Source: Hyphomicrobiales bacterium (GTDB lineage: Bacteria > Pseudomonadota > Alphaproteobacteria > Rhizobiales > Beijerinckiaceae). Taken from it: a stretch of DNA of 41,440 nt. The stretch spans positions 1 to 41,440 of the forward strand of contig JAGWTW010000020.1 of NCBI GenBank assembly GCA_028868735.1. The letters run 5' to 3'. Made by a program: the position numbers and the translations under genes. The notes beneath the pieces were generated by a model, which did no database searches, was not told the origin of the DNA, and worked only from the letters and a program-made list of their open reading frames with translations. This document shows positions 23,999 to 34,140 of this stretch, piece by piece; the stretch's first letter is position 1, and each line of letters opens with the position of its first letter.

Positions 23999-26596
23999 AT
24001 GACCGATACGAAAAATACCGGCGACAAGACACTCCATGTCGGGACGGCCAAGACCCTGACGCTGAAGCGTCCGGTCGAACAGGGCATGGTGCGACAGAGC
24101 TTCTCGCACGGCCGCAGCAAGGCGGTCGTGGTCGAGAAGGTGAAGCGCCGCACGCTCGGACCCGCCGAAGCCAAGGCCGCGCCTGTCGCACAGCCCGCGC
24201 CCGCAGCGCCCGCGCCGGCCGCGCCCGCCCAGGCGCCCAAACCGGCCGCCCCCGCCAAACCACCGTCAGGCGTGGTGCTGCGCACGTTGACCGACGACGA
24301 ACGGCAAGCCCGCGAGCGCGCGCTCGCCGACGCGCGCGTCCGCGAGGACGAAGACCGCCGCCGCGCCGAAATCGAGTCCAAGGCGCGCGCAGAGCGCGAC
24401 GCCCGCGAAGCCAGCGAGCGCGAAGCCGCCGCCGAGCGCAAGCGCGCGGAGGAAGAACGACACGTCAAGGAGGCCGAAGCCAAGCGCAAATCCGAGGTCG
24501 AAGCGCGGCGCCGCCTCCCGGGCGAGGCGCCCGCCGGCGTGCCCGGCCCGGTCGCCTCCGAGCAGGCTGCGCCTGCGCCTGCCGCCGCGGCCGCCCGCCC
24601 GGCCCAGCCGGGCGCGCCCGGCGCATTGCAACCGCTGCGCCGTCCGATCCTCGCCCCGAAGCTTTCTGTGCCTGTCCCCCGCCCGACGCGCGGCGCGGAG
24701 CAGAAGAACCGCGGCCGCCTGACCGTCGCCAGCGCGACGTCCGGAGAGGACGAACGCACGCGTTCGGTCGCCTCGTTCAAGCGGCGCGTGCAGCGCCTGA
24801 CGCGCGGCGTGCAACAGGATCAGAAGGAAAAGATCGCCCGCGAGGTGGTCATTCCCGAGACCATCACGATCCAGGAACTCGCCAACCGCATGACGGAGCG
24901 CGGCGTGGACGTCATCCGCTTCCTGATGCGCCAGGGGCAGATGCACAAGATCACCGACGTGATCGACGCCGACACCGCCGAACTGATCGCAGGCGAATTC
25001 GGCCACACGGTCAAGCGCGTCGCGGAATCGGACGTAGAAGAAGGCCTTTTCGATGCGCCCGACGCCGACGAGACGCTGGAATCGCGTCCGCCTGTCGTGA
25101 CGATCATGGGCCATGTCGACCATGGCAAGACCTCGCTGCTCGACGCCATACGCCACGCCAATGTTGTTGCAGGCGAAGCCGGCGGCATCACGCAGCACAT
25201 CGGCGCCTATCAGGTGACCGCGCCCAACGGCCAGCCGATCACGTTTATCGACACGCCCGGCCACGCAGCTTTTACCGCCATGCGTGCGCGCGGCGCGCGC
25301 GTGACGGACATTGTCGTGCTGGTGGTGGCGGCCGACGACGGCGTGATGCCGCAGACGGTCGAGGCCATCAATCACGCGCGCGCTGCGGAGGCGCCGCTGA
25401 TCGTGGCCATCAACAAGATCGACAAGCCGGACGCCAATGCGCAACGCGTGCGCACGGAACTCCTCCAGCACAACGTGCAAGTCGAAAGCATGGGCGGCGA
25501 AACGCTGGAGATCGAAGTCTCGGCGAAGCAAGGCACCAATCTCGAAAAGCTGCTCGAAGCGATCGCGCTTCAGGCCGAGGTGCTCGATCTCAAGGCAAAT
25601 CCGCATCGCTCCGCCGAAGGCACCGTTATCGAGGCGCGCCTCGACAAGGGCCGCGGCCCGGTCGCCTCCGTGCTCGTGCAGCGCGGCACGCTCAAGGTCG
25701 GCGAGATCATCGTCGCCGGCGCCCAGTGGGGCCGCGTTCGCGCTCTGATCGACGACAAGGGCGCCAATGTCGTAAGCGCGGGACCATCGTTCCCGGTCGA
25801 GATACTCGGCTTCAACGGCGCGCCGGAAGCCGGCGATCGCATGGCCGTGGTCGAGAACGAGGCGCGCGCTCGCGAGATCACGGAATATCGTGAACGCCAG
25901 AAGCGCGAGAAGCTCGGCGCCAGGACCGGCGGCGCACGCTCCTCGCTCGCCGACATGATGACGCAGTTGAAGACCGCAGGCCGCAAGGAGTTTCCGCTTG
26001 TCATCAAGGGCGACGTGCAGGGGTCGGTCGAAGCAATCATCGCCTCGCTCGAAAAGCTCGGCACGGACGAAGTGGCGGCGCGCGTCGTGCATGCTGGCGT
26101 CGGCGGCGTGACCGAATCCGACGTGACGCTGGCGGAGGCCTCGGGCGCAATCATCCTCGGCTTCAACGTGCGCGCGCACAAGGAAGCGCGCGAGGCGGCT
26201 GAACGCTCGGGCATCGAAATTCGCTATTACAACATCATCTACAATCTCGTGGACGATGTGAAGGGCGCGATGTCCGGTCTGCTGGCGCCTGCCATCCGCG
26301 AGACCATGCTCGGAAATGCTCAGATTCTCGAAGTGTTCAACATTTCGAAAGTCGGCAAGGTCGCCGGCTGCCGCGTCACCGACGGCACGGTCGAGCGCGG
26401 CGCGCATGTGCGCCTCATCCGCGACAATGTCGTGGTGCACGAGGGCAAACTGTCGACGCTCAAGCGCTTCAAGGACGAGGTCAAGGAAGTGCTGGCCGGA
26501 CAGGAATGCGGCATGGCGTTCGAAAACTACCAGGACATGCGCCAGGGCGACGTGATCGAATGCTATCGCGTCGAGGAAGTGAAGCGCACGCTCTGA
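23999..26596 (+). CDS. infB: translation initiation factor IF-2
   Basis: This 865-residue GTPase brings fMet-tRNA to the 30S subunit. A long N-terminal region rich in Ala, Pro, Glu and Arg (about 40-260) is low-complexity and partly coiled coil. The conserved G domain starts near 370, with G1 GHVDHGKT, G3 DTPGHAAF and G4 NKIDKPD. Domains II and III follow, then the C-terminal tRNA-binding domain ending in the usual [14 protein letters not shown]. The start [15 protein letters not shown] is typical of alphaproteobacterial IF-2. It lies 20 bp after ylxR. A palindromic repeat separates it from rbfA. Confidence 0.98.
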   Translation: MTDTKNTGDKTLHVGTAKTLTLKRPVEQGMVRQSFSHGRSKAVVVEKVKRRTLGPAEAKAAPVAQPAPAAPAPAAPAQAPKPAAPAKPPSGVVLRTLTDDERQARERALADARVREDEDRRRAEIESKARAERDAREASEREAAAERKRAEEERHVKEAEAKRKSEVEARRRLPGEAPAGVPGPVASEQAAPAPAAAAARPAQPGAPGALQPLRRPILAPKLSVPVPRPTRGAEQKNRGRLTVASATSGEDERTRSVASFKRRVQRLTRGVQQDQKEKIAREVVIPETITIQELANRMTERGVDVIRFLMRQGQMHKITDVIDADTAELIAGEFGHTVKRVAESDVEEGLFDAPDADETLESRPPVVTIMGHVDHGKTSLLDAIRHANVVAGEAGGITQHIGAYQVTAPNGQPITFIDTPGHAAFTAMRARGARVTDIVVLVVAADDGVMPQTVEAINHARAAEAPLIVAINKIDKPDANAQRVRTELLQHNVQVESMGGETLEIEVSAKQGTNLEKLLEAIALQAEVLDLKANPHRSAEGTVIEARLDKGRGPVASVLVQRGTLKVGEIIVAGAQWGRVRALIDDKGANVVSAGPSFPVEILGFNGAPEAGDRMAVVENEARAREITEYRERQKREKLGARTGGARSSLADMMTQLKTAGRKEFPLVIKGDVQGSVEAIIASLEKLGTDEVAARVVHAGVGGVTESDVTLAEASGAIILGFNVRAHKEAREAAERSGIEIRYYNIIYNLVDDVKGAMSGLLAPAIRETMLGNAQILEVFNISKVGKVAGCRVTDGTVERGAHVRLIRDNVVVHEGKLSTLKRFKDEVKEVLAGQECGMAFENYQDMRQGDVIECYRVEEVKRTL

Positions 26597-26632
26597 GGCT
26601 CGCACCTGTCTTCCGGCCTCGCAATGCGCGAG

Positions 26633-26717
26633 CCGGGACCCAGGGACCGCACAACGACACACTCGCGTAATTCGCCCTGGATCCCGGATCGCCGGCTGCG
26701 CCGCCGTCCGGGATGAC
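26633..26717. repeat. dispersed palindromic intergenic repeat between infB and rbfA
   Basis: CCGGGACCCAGGG (26633-26645) is inverted, with one mismatch, against CCCTGGATCCCGG (26675-26687). ATCCCGGA (26681-26688) is perfectly inverted against TCCGGGAT (26707-26714), with an inner CGGC/GCCG stem. The CCTGGATCCCGGATC...TCCGGGATGAC pattern is one I recall as a common dispersed element between genes in rhizobial genomes. It interrupts an otherwise tight operon and may act as an mRNA processing or stabilising element. Confidence 0.7.
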
Positions 26718-26749
26718 AGCGAGGCGATCCGACAGGATGTGAGAATTCA

Positions 26750-27178
26750 ATGTCTCGTTCCCATCATCAACACGGCGCCGAGCCGTCTCAGCGCATGTTG
26801 CGCGTCGCTGAACTCATCCGCCACGCGGCCTCGGAAGTCTTTTCGCGCGGCGAGATCAACGATCCCGTGCTCGAATCGCATGTTGTCACGATTCCACGCG
26901 TCAAAATGTCGCCAGACCTGAAGCTCGCGACGTTGTTCGTCATGCCGCTCGGCGGCAAAGATTCGAACGACGTCCTGAAAGCGCTCGACAAGCACCGCAG
27001 CTTCCTGCGCGGCGAGATCGCGCGCAAGGTCAATCTGAAATTCGCCTGCGACATCCGGTTCAAGGTCGACGACAGTTTCGACAATGTCGCAAAGATCGAC
27101 GCATTGCTGAATTCCGACAAAGTGCGGCGCGACATAGAATCCGCGAACACGGACCAGAGCGAGAGCGAGCACGAATGA
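26750..27178 (+). CDS. rbfA: 30S ribosome-binding factor RbfA
   Basis: This 142-residue protein has the KH-like RbfA fold: [25 protein letters not shown] near the start, [19 protein letters not shown] in the middle, and [22 protein letters not shown] text near the C-terminus. RbfA supports 16S rRNA 5'-end maturation and cold adaptation. The last four bases overlap the truB start (ATGA at 27175-27178). The acidic C-terminal tail (DQSESEHE) is usual in alphaproteobacteria. Confidence 0.96.
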   Translation: MSRSHHQHGAEPSQRMLRVAELIRHAASEVFSRGEINDPVLESHVVTIPRVKMSPDLKLATLFVMPLGGKDSNDVLKALDKHRSFLRGEIARKVNLKFACDIRFKVDDSFDNVAKIDALLNSDKVRRDIESANTDQSESEHE

Positions 27179-28083
27179 GCAAGCCGCGCTCGAACCGCGT
27201 CGTCGTCGACGGGTGGGTCGTCCTCGACAAGCCCGTCGGCATGACGTCCACGCACGCCGTTTCGCGCCTCAAGCGAATCTATAACGCCAGGAAGGCGGGC
27301 CATGCCGGCACGCTCGATCCGCTGGCTTCGGGCATCCTTCCGGTGGCCTTCGGCGAAGCGACCAAGACCGTTCCCTTCGTGCAGGACGGCGAGAAAGCCT
27401 ACAGATTCACGGTGCGCTGGGGCGTCGAAACGGATTCGGACGATTCCGACGGCAAGGCGGTCCAGCATTCCGATTTTCTGCCCAGCGTCGACCAGATCGT
27501 CGAATTGCTGCCGCGCTTCGTGGGCACGATCCTGCAACGGCCGCCGGCGTATTCAGCCATCAAGATCGCAGGCGAGCGCGCCTACGATCTGGCGCGCGAC
27601 GGCGAAGTCGTGGAGATCGAGCCGCGCCCGGTGACAATCCATTCGCTCGAACTCGTGCAGACGACCGACGACAGCGCCACGTTCGAAGCGCAATGCGGCA
27701 AGGGAACCTATGTGCGCGCAATCGCGCGCGACCTCGGGCGCATGCTCGGATGCTACGGGCATGTCACCGCGTTGAGACGCACGCGCGTCGGACCCTTCAG
27801 CGAAGCCGATCTCGTCACATTCGCTGATCTCGAAGCTTCGTCGGAAGCGGCGGCCGAACACATGCTCGCCGTCGAGGCAGGGCTTACGGAACTGCCCTGC
27901 GTCGTCATCGACCGCAACGCCGCCGCCCGGTTGCGGCGCGGCCAATCGATCCTGCTGCGCGGGCGCGATGCGCCGAACGAAGGCGAAAAGGCTTACGCAG
28001 CTTGCGAAGGCGCGCCGGTCGCATTCGGCACGGTCGAAGCGGGCGAACTCGTGCCCTCCCGCGTATTCAACTTCCAGGTCTGA
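27175..28083 (+). CDS. truB: tRNA pseudouridine(55) synthase TruB
   Basis: This 302-residue protein makes pseudouridine 55 in the T-loop of tRNAs. The catalytic Asp48 lies in [14 protein letters not shown], preceded by [12 protein letters not shown], and [13 protein letters not shown] marks the second conserved motif. A C-terminal PUA-like region follows ([11 protein letters not shown]). The start overlaps the rbfA stop by 4 bp. The gap to the next gene (28084-28256) contains no clear terminator. Confidence 0.97.
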   Translation: MSKPRSNRVVVDGWVVLDKPVGMTSTHAVSRLKRIYNARKAGHAGTLDPLASGILPVAFGEATKTVPFVQDGEKAYRFTVRWGVETDSDDSDGKAVQHSDFLPSVDQIVELLPRFVGTILQRPPAYSAIKIAGERAYDLARDGEVVEIEPRPVTIHSLELVQTTDDSATFEAQCGKGTYVRAIARDLGRMLGCYGHVTALRRTRVGPFSEADLVTFADLEASSEAAAEHMLAVEAGLTELPCVVIDRNAAARLRRGQSILLRGRDAPNEGEKAYAACEGAPVAFGTVEAGELVPSRVFNFQV

Positions 28084-28256
28084 TTTTTCGCGCAAGAAAA
28101 AAGCGGCGGGAACGAAACGACGACGCAAAATTGGGGGGGCATGCGTCGCCGTCCGTCGCGCACGCAGCGCGCCTGCCAGTCAGCCGTGAAACGAATCCCG
28201 GGCCGTCCCGCCTAGATTTAGCTTCGGCTACTTCAACCCAAGGCGCAATTGACAGG

Positions 28257-28793
28257 ATGTCCGATACGGACACCAATGACGAAAACCATCAGCTTCGCAT
28301 TATGTCCTTCGATCATCTGCCTTCCGACATCAGCCAGACCTTTGCCGTGACCTTCAACAATTTCTACGTTGAAATGTCGCGCATCGTGACGGAGCGTTTT
28401 CACGGCGACCTTCACATGTTCCTCGTGCTCGTCGCGCTTTCGAACAACAGCATAGCGCCGCTCCTCTCCGCCGCGGACCGTTTCGATCGATACGGATCTC
28501 TGGATCATGTGATCGCTGAGGACTACGCCTATACCAAGCTCCTGACGCTGGCGCAGATCGTCGGGCTTCCGCGAACGACGGTGCGCCGGAAAGTGCAAGC
28601 GCTGATGGCGCTCGGCTACATAGAACACGATCCGCGCAAGGGCTTTCGTCTCATAAAGCGACGAATGGCCGAGAGTCCGACGATCCGGGATATTCTCGAC
28701 CAGCAATATGCGCTGATGGTCAAGCTCGTCGGCGTCCTGTCGCGGCGCGGCATCCTGCGGGAACGCCCCGGGGGCGCACGCGCCAAGCGGTGA
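28257..28793 (+). CDS. winged-helix DNA-binding protein, MarR-like
   Basis: This 178-residue protein has a helical N-terminal part (about 15-60). A winged helix-turn-helix follows near residues 95-140: [33 protein letters not shown], in two overlapping parts the recognition helix and the wing. It is likely a transcription regulator, but the ligand and targets are unknown. It lies between truB and rpsO, an unusual place for a regulator. The ATG at 28257 has only AGG just before it and a weak site further up, so the start is moderately certain. Confidence 0.72.
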   Translation: MSDTDTNDENHQLRIMSFDHLPSDISQTFAVTFNNFYVEMSRIVTERFHGDLHMFLVLVALSNNSIAPLLSAADRFDRYGSLDHVIAEDYAYTKLLTLAQIVGLPRTTVRRKVQALMALGYIEHDPRKGFRLIKRRMAESPTIRDILDQQYALMVKLVGVLSRRGILRERPGGARAKR

Positions 28794-28824
28794 AGGTTCA
28801 GGCGCGGCGCCGATGGGCCGGGAC

Positions 28825-28852
28825 TGGTCATTTCCTGCTTTTCGTGTATAAG
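28825..28852 (+). promoter_or_regulatory. possible rpsO promoter and hairpin leader
   Basis: TGGTCA (28825-28830) and TATAAG (28847-28852) are 16 bp apart upstream of rpsO. The following leader contains GGTCGG-CTT-CCGACC (28873-28887), a perfect 6-bp stem, which could serve S15 autoregulation. Support is weak. Confidence 0.3.
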
Positions 28853-28942
28853 GCCGCCGTCGACCGCGCGCCGGTCGGCTTCCGACCCTGCTGGACGACA
28901 TCCCGGCCGGGCCATTTCTCCAAAAAAGACAAGGAGTTCACG

Positions 28943-29212
28943 ATGTCGATCACGGCCGAGCGCAAGCAGGCGCTCATCACTGAATATGCGACCAAGGCCG
29001 GCGACACCGGCTCGCCCGAAGTTCAGGTTGCGATCCTCACCGAGCGCATCTCCAACCTGACCGAGCACTTCAAGAGCCACGTCAAGGACAACCATTCGCG
29101 TCGCGGCCTGCTCAAACTCGTCTCGCAGCGCCGCCAGCTTCTCGACTACGTCAAGAAGCACGACGACGCCCGCTACAAGAAGCTGATCGAACGTCTCGGC
29201 ATTCGCCGCTGA
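28943..29212 (+). CDS. rpsO: 30S ribosomal protein S15
   Basis: This 89-residue protein is S15 from end to end: [53 protein letters not shown] and the ending LGIRR. It binds 16S rRNA and is an early assembly protein. A strong AAGGAG site at 28931-28936 decides the start. pnp follows downstream, as in most proteobacteria, after a highly structured gap. Confidence 0.98.
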   Translation: MSITAERKQALITEYATKAGDTGSPEVQVAILTERISNLTEHFKSHVKDNHSRRGLLKLVSQRRQLLDYVKKHDDARYKKLIERLGIRR

Positions 29213-29222
29213 CGTCGCGTCA

Positions 29223-29403
29223 CGAGCCTCTGGGGCTCGCCCGACGACCGCGAGACAAACGACTCGCGGTCTGCAGGACACGGCGGCATGGGGCCGCCGC
29301 GTCATATCCGACCGCGAAAGACAAAGCGCCATGACAGGATCGCCGGAAGCTCTCGTCGCCTGAATCGAGCTTCCCGCCGTCTTGTCCGTGGCGCTTTGTT
29401 TTT
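29223..29403 (+). promoter_or_regulatory. rpsO-pnp intergenic region with four successive hairpins
   Basis: Four perfect stems follow each other. CGAGCC (29223-29228) pairs with 29234-29239. GACCGCGAG (29246-29254) pairs with 29263-29271. CGGCGGC (29281-29287) pairs with 29293-29299. A long two-part hairpin has ACAAAGCGCCA (29321-29331) paired with 29389-29399, and inside it GGAAGCTC (29345-29352) with 29367-29374. The last stem ends in TTTTT (29399-29403). This may be the rpsO terminator and also the pnp leader element which in E. coli is cut by RNase III and targeted by PNPase autoregulation. Confidence 0.65.
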
Positions 29404-29425
29404 ACGCAACCGAAAGAAACACTAC

Positions 29426-31588
29426 ATGTTCGAAATCCATCGCGAAGAACTCGACTGGGCCGGCCGAAAGCTCGTGCTCGAAACCGGCAAGGTCGCTCGT
29501 CAGGCGGACGGCGCCGTCATGGCCTCGTGGGGCGACACGACTGTGCTCGCGACCGTCGTCGGCGCAAAGAACGCCAAGCCTGGTCAGGACTTCTTCCCGC
29601 TCACCGTCGACTATCAGGAAAAGGCCTTCGCGGCCGGCCGCATTCCCGGCGGCTATTTCAAGCGCGAGGGTCGTCCCTCCGAGCGCGAGACGCTGATTTC
29701 CCGCTTGATCGACCGTCCGATCCGTCCCTTGTTCCCGGAGGGCTATCGCAACGAAGTGCAGGTCATCGTCACGGTGCTGAGCCATGACCTCGAGAACGAT
29801 CCGGATGTGCTGTCGATCGTCGCGGTTTCCGCCGCGCTGACCCTTTCGGGCATCCCGTTCATGGGCCCGGTCGGCGGCGCGCGCGTCGGCCACATCAACG
29901 GTCAGCTCAAGCTCAATCCGACGATCGAGGAAATGAAGTCCTCGGATCTCGATCTCGTCGTCGCCGGTACGGGCGACGCCGTGCTGATGGTGGAATCGGA
30001 AGCCAAGGAGCTTTCCGAAGAAACCATGCTCGAAGCGGTCATGACCGGCCATCGCGGGTTCCAGCCGGTGATCGAAGCGATCATCCGGCTCGCGGAACGC
30101 GCCGCCAAGGATCCGCGCGATTTCACGCAGAGCGATCGCGCTGCGGTCGAGAAGGCGGTTTCCGACGTCGCCGAAAGCGAATTGCGCGCAGCCTACAAGA
30201 TCACCGCCAAGCAGGAGCGCTACAAAGCGGTCGACGCGGTGAAGGCGAAGGTCATGTCGCACCTCTTCCCCGAGGGCGCCGAGCCGCAATTCTCCAAGGA
30301 GCACGTCGGCGAAGCCTTCAAGGAGCTGCAGGCCAAGGTCGTGCGCTGGAACATTCTGGACACCGGCATTCGCATCGACGGCCGCGACGTGAAGACGGTT
30401 CGTCCGATCATCGCCGAAGCCGGCGTATTGCCGCGCACCCACGGCTCCGCGTTGTTCACACGAGGCGAAACGCAGGCGCTCGTCGTGGCGACGCTCGGCA
30501 CCGGCGAGGACGAGCAGTACGTGGATTCGCTGGAAGGCACCTACAAGGAGCGCTTCCTGCTGCATTACAACTTCCCGCCCTATTCGGTCGGCGAGACAGG
30601 CCGCGTCGGTTCGCCGAAGCGCCGCGAGATCGGCCACGGCAAGCTTGCCTGGCGCGCGATCCGTCCGATGCTGCCGACTGCGGCCGAGTTCCCCTACACG
30701 ATCCGTCTCGTGTCGGAGATCACCGAATCGAACGGATCGTCGTCGATGGCGACAGTCTGCGGTTCTTCGCTCGCGCTGATGGACGCAGGCGTTCCGCTCA
30801 AGCGTCCGACGGCGGGCATCGCCATGGGCCTCATTCTCGAGGGCCAGCGCTTCGCCGTGCTGTCCGACATTCTCGGCGACGAGGATCATCTCGGCGACAT
30901 GGACTTCAAGGTCGCCGGCACGGATCAGGGCGTCACCTCGCTGCAGATGGACATCAAGATCGCCGGCATCACCGAGGAGATCATGAAGGTCGCGCTCGGC
31001 CAGGCGCGCGACGGCCGCCTGCATATCCTCGGTGAAATGTCGAAGGCGCTGACCGGCGCCCGCAGCGAGCTTGGCGAGTTCGCGCCGCGCATCGAAACGA
31101 TGAAGATTCCGACCGACAAGATCCGCGAAGTGATCGGCACGGGCGGCAAGGTGATCCGCGAGATCGTCGAAAAGACCGGCGCCAAGATCAACATCGAGGA
31201 CGACGGCACGGTCAAGATCGCCTCTTCGGACGGCAATTCGATCAAGGCGGCGATCAACTGGATCAAGTCGATCGCCAGCGATCCGGAAGTCGGCCAGATC
31301 TATGACGGCACGGTCGTGAAGACCGTCGACTTCGGCGCCTTCGTAAACTTCTTCGGCTCCAAGGACGGACTCGTTCACATCTCGCAGCTCGCGCTGGGCC
31401 GCGTCGCCAAGACGACCGACGTCGTCAAGGAAGGCGACAAGGTGAAAGTGAAGCTGCTCGGCTTCGACGATCGCGGCAAGGTGCGCCTGTCGATGCGCGT
31501 TGTCGATCAGCAGACGGGCGAAGACCTCGAGGCGAAGCAGAAAGCCGAGCGCGAAGCGCAAAAGACCGCGGAGGCCGCTGGCGAATAA
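29426..31588 (+). CDS. pnp: polyribonucleotide nucleotidyltransferase (PNPase)
   Basis: This 720-residue phosphorolytic 3'-5' exoribonuclease has two RNase PH domains (about 10-230 and 310-540, the latter with the active-site region [18 protein letters not shown]), a KH domain (about 555-615, [20 protein letters not shown]) and an S1 domain (about 620-690, [20 protein letters not shown]). It is a core part of the RNA degradosome. [19 protein letters not shown] is the usual N-terminus, which decides ATG 29426. It follows the hairpin-rich gap after rpsO and ends just before a strong terminator. Confidence 0.98.
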   Translation: MFEIHREELDWAGRKLVLETGKVARQADGAVMASWGDTTVLATVVGAKNAKPGQDFFPLTVDYQEKAFAAGRIPGGYFKREGRPSERETLISRLIDRPIRPLFPEGYRNEVQVIVTVLSHDLENDPDVLSIVAVSAALTLSGIPFMGPVGGARVGHINGQLKLNPTIEEMKSSDLDLVVAGTGDAVLMVESEAKELSEETMLEAVMTGHRGFQPVIEAIIRLAERAAKDPRDFTQSDRAAVEKAVSDVAESELRAAYKITAKQERYKAVDAVKAKVMSHLFPEGAEPQFSKEHVGEAFKELQAKVVRWNILDTGIRIDGRDVKTVRPIIAEAGVLPRTHGSALFTRGETQALVVATLGTGEDEQYVDSLEGTYKERFLLHYNFPPYSVGETGRVGSPKRREIGHGKLAWRAIRPMLPTAAEFPYTIRLVSEITESNGSSSMATVCGSSLALMDAGVPLKRPTAGIAMGLILEGQRFAVLSDILGDEDHLGDMDFKVAGTDQGVTSLQMDIKIAGITEEIMKVALGQARDGRLHILGEMSKALTGARSELGEFAPRIETMKIPTDKIREVIGTGGKVIREIVEKTGAKINIEDDGTVKIASSDGNSIKAAINWIKSIASDPEVGQIYDGTVVKTVDFGAFVNFFGSKDGLVHISQLALGRVAKTTDVVKEGDKVKVKLLGFDDRGKVRLSMRVVDQQTGEDLEAKQKAEREAQKTAEAAGE

Positions 31589-31616
31589 TCGCCCGCGATT
31601 CGGTCAAGAACAAAAG

Positions 31617-31645
31617 ACCCGCCGGTTCGCGCCGGCGGGTTTTTT
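31617..31645. terminator. intrinsic terminator after pnp
   Basis: ACCCGCCGG (31617-31625) pairs perfectly with CCGGCGGGT (31632-31640) around a 6-nt loop, followed by a run of T to 31645. It stands between the convergent pnp and hydrolase genes. A weaker T-rich stretch on the other strand (TCTTTTG) suggests some activity in both directions. Confidence 0.88.
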
Positions 31646-31656
31646 CGTCGCAGCCG

Positions 31657-32955
31657 CTATCTTCCGATATGCACCACGTCAGCGGTCGAACGCAGCGTGT
31701 CGCCAATTCCGTCGCCGATGTCCGACGCCCGTTCGCCGAGCGTTTCGCGCGTTTGCGGATCGACAATCGCCAATGGCGCAGACACGACGACGCCCGCCGC
31801 GCCGCCGACGGTAGATGCGGCGCCGACCGCGGCCACGCCGATCCGTTCGCCAATGCCCGATCGCGACTCGGTGAGCGTCTGTCCGTTGGCGAGCCGTTGA
31901 CCGATGAGGCGCACGATCTCGGGCGACTGGGCGAATTTGGAATGGTTGAGCGGATCGTCCGACTTCACGTCGCTGAGATCGATTGTCTTCACATTCAGCG
32001 CGGCCAGTTCCGACTTGTAGGGCTCGGCGTTCGGATCGATCGCGCCGGCGCGGCGCTTGTCCCCCCACAGACGCGCGGATAATGCCAACGCCTTGTCGTC
32101 ACGAGACACGAACATCGTGATCGGCGGGCGCTTTGACCCCATGCCGGAGACTTGCGCGAGAAAAACGTCGAAATCGACGTCAGGCGCAGCGAGCACGATT
32201 TCCTTGATCTTCGGCGCGATCCTTCCGTCCCGCACGGCCATCTGGTGTAGCGCCTCGATCGCGGCCCAATTGCCCATGGAATGAGCGAGCACGTCGATCT
32301 CAGCCACGGCCTTATCCTTGACGAGCGTCTGAAGCACCGCTTCGAGCGCGTCGCGCGAATAGGTCGCGCTCTCGCGGTCGTAGGTGTAGGCGAGCAACCG
32401 GCCACGCGAGGGCCAGGTGAACAACAACGGCAGCGCGGCCGCGCGCGAGTCATGCGCGATCTGCGCAAAGCGATAGACCGCATCGTCGAATCGCGTGTTG
32501 TAGCCGTGCACGAACAGCAGCACGCGCCGGCCCGGCGTATGGGCCAGACGCTGGTCGAGATGCGCCTGCGCGCCTTTCGCATCGAGCTCCTCGGCGCGAA
32601 CCGTGACGAAATCGCGGCTCGGATCACCGGGCGGATTGGCCGGCCATTGCACGTCGCCGATCACGCGTGCGCTATCGGGCGGGATCGAAACGGCAATATC
32701 CGCAAACCGCATCTCGCGCGCGCGGTCGCCGCCGAACATGCGCGAGGGTTCGCCCGGCGTCGGCCGGCGCATGGTCGCGACAAGCATGTCGACACGACTT
32801 GCGCCCGGCGGCTCGGCGAAGTCGCCGACGGGAGTCAACACGCCGTCCGATCGACCGGCGCAGGACGCGAGAAACAAGGCTGCCGTCAGGGCAACGAACA
32901 CCAGAGGACCGGGCGGCCGCGCCGCGCGGCTGCGCGATGTTCGTACGTCGCTCAC
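31657..32955 (-). CDS. lipoprotein alpha/beta hydrolase (DUF900 type)
   Basis: This 432-residue protein has a lipoprotein signal (hydrophobic 18-30, lipobox LASC with Cys32). An alpha/beta-hydrolase domain follows, with FVHGYNTRF as the oxyanion region and nucleophile Ser226 in LAHSMGNW. FVHGYN plus AHSMGN is typical of the DUF900 group of uncharacterised esterase-like proteins. A Gly/Ala-rich segment near the C-terminus could lie on a membrane. Translation starts at GTG 32953-32955, which overlaps the stop of the upstream dehydrogenase gene (GTGA). The substrate is unknown, and envelope location is inferred from the lipobox. Confidence 0.85.
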   Translation of the reverse strand: MSDVRTSRSRAARPPGPLVFVALTAALFLASCAGRSDGVLTPVGDFAEPPGASRVDMLVATMRRPTPGEPSRMFGGDRAREMRFADIAVSIPPDSARVIGDVQWPANPPGDPSRDFVTVRAEELDAKGAQAHLDQRLAHTPGRRVLLFVHGYNTRFDDAVYRFAQIAHDSRAAALPLLFTWPSRGRLLAYTYDRESATYSRDALEAVLQTLVKDKAVAEIDVLAHSMGNWAAIEALHQMAVRDGRIAPKIKEIVLAAPDVDFDVFLAQVSGMGSKRPPITMFVSRDDKALALSARLWGDKRRAGAIDPNAEPYKSELAALNVKTIDLSDVKSDDPLNHSKFAQSPEIVRLIGQRLANGQTLTESRSGIGERIGVAAVGAASTVGGAAGVVVSAPLAIVDPQTRETLGERASDIGDGIGDTLRSTADVVHIGR

Positions 32956-33947
32956 AGCATGCTCGGAAGCACTCGGTCCGGGGGACGATGGCCGTCCATG
33001 AACGTCTTGACGTTCACAATGACCTTCTCGCCCATGTCGATGCGCCCTTCGAGGGTCGCCGAACCCATGTGCGGCAGCAGCGTCACCTTGCCCGCTCTGG
33101 CGAGCTTCATCAGCTTCGGGGAAACAGCAGGCTCGTGCTCGAATACGTCGAGACCCGCGCCGACAAGTTCGCCGGCCTCGAGCATGCGCACGAGCGCGTT
33201 CTCGTCGATGATCTCGCCGCGCGCGGTGTTTACGACGATCGCATGCGGCTTCAGATATTTCAGGCGGCGCGCCGACAGCAGGTGATAGGTCGCGGGCGTA
33301 TGCGGGCAATGGACCGATACGATGTCCATACGCGCCAGCATCTGGTCGAGCGATTCCCAATAGGTCGCCTCGAGTTTCTGCTCCGTCGCCTGCGCCACCC
33401 GCCGCCGGTTGTGATAGTGGACTTCGAGGCCGAAAGCGCGCGCGCGCTGGGCGACCGCCTGGCCGATGCGCCCCATGCCGACGATGCCGAGCTTCTTGCC
33501 CGTGATCCGATGACCGAGCATCCAGGTCGGCGACCAGCCGGCCCATTCGGTCGACGTGATGGCCTGCGCGCCTTCGACGATGCGCCGGGCGACGGCCATG
33601 ATGAGCGCCATCGTCATGTCGGCCGTATCGTCGGTCAGAACGCCCGGCGTATTCGTCACTGTGATGCCGCGGCGCAGGGCGGACGTCACATCGATATTGT
33701 CGACGCCGTTGCCGAAATTGGCGATCAGCTTCATCTGTTCGCCGGCTTGCGCGATCAGGCCCGAATCGATCCGGTCGGTGATCGTCGGCACCAGGACCTC
33801 CGCGGCGCGCATTGCTTCGACGAGTTCGGCATGGCTCATCGGCGCGTCGGTCGCGTTGAGACGCACGTCGAACAACTCACGCATGCGCGCCTCGACCACC
33901 TCCGGCAGCTTGCGCGTCACCACGACCAAGGGCTTTTTCTGCGGCAT
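32952..33947 (-). CDS. D-isomer specific 2-hydroxyacid dehydrogenase (glyoxylate/hydroxypyruvate reductase type)
   Basis: This 331-residue protein has the two-domain D-2-hydroxyacid dehydrogenase fold: IANFGNGVDNIDV in the substrate domain, the Rossmann motif GIVGMGRIGQAVA with HYHNRRR at the cofactor 2'-site, and catalytic Arg in VNTARGEII, Glu in DVFEHEPAV and His in LLPHMGSAT. The Arg-rich NRRR suggests NADPH, as in glyoxylate and hydroxypyruvate reductases. The ATG at 33945-33947 (MPQKKPLVVVTRKLPE) is chosen over an upstream ATG because it fits the family. It overlaps the downstream lipoprotein gene by 4 bp. Confidence 0.92.
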   Translation of the reverse strand: MPQKKPLVVVTRKLPEVVEARMRELFDVRLNATDAPMSHAELVEAMRAAEVLVPTITDRIDSGLIAQAGEQMKLIANFGNGVDNIDVTSALRRGITVTNTPGVLTDDTADMTMALIMAVARRIVEGAQAITSTEWAGWSPTWMLGHRITGKKLGIVGMGRIGQAVAQRARAFGLEVHYHNRRRVAQATEQKLEATYWESLDQMLARMDIVSVHCPHTPATYHLLSARRLKYLKPHAIVVNTARGEIIDENALVRMLEAGELVGAGLDVFEHEPAVSPKLMKLARAGKVTLLPHMGSATLEGRIDMGEKVIVNVKTFMDGHRPPDRVLPSML

Positions 33948-34140
33948 TCCCAGTCCGTTCCTCGCCACTGGCAGGCGGGCCAAAACAATCGGCCACGGCT
34001 TGCCGCCGCCGCAATTCACCGCTCCTTAACGACGTTTGGACGACAACGTGTCCGGAGCGGCCGGCGGTTCGACGCTTCCTAGCAGATGGCCGGCCAAAGA
34101 CAAGAACGCCGATCAAGCCAATCGCCCGGAGTGTGAGCCA

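Noticed and set aside
24266..26662. Long minus-strand reading frame opposite infB (and similar ones opposite iorA and pnp)
   Set aside because: Antisense to certain genes, no recognisable domain, and expected from GC-rich codon bias.
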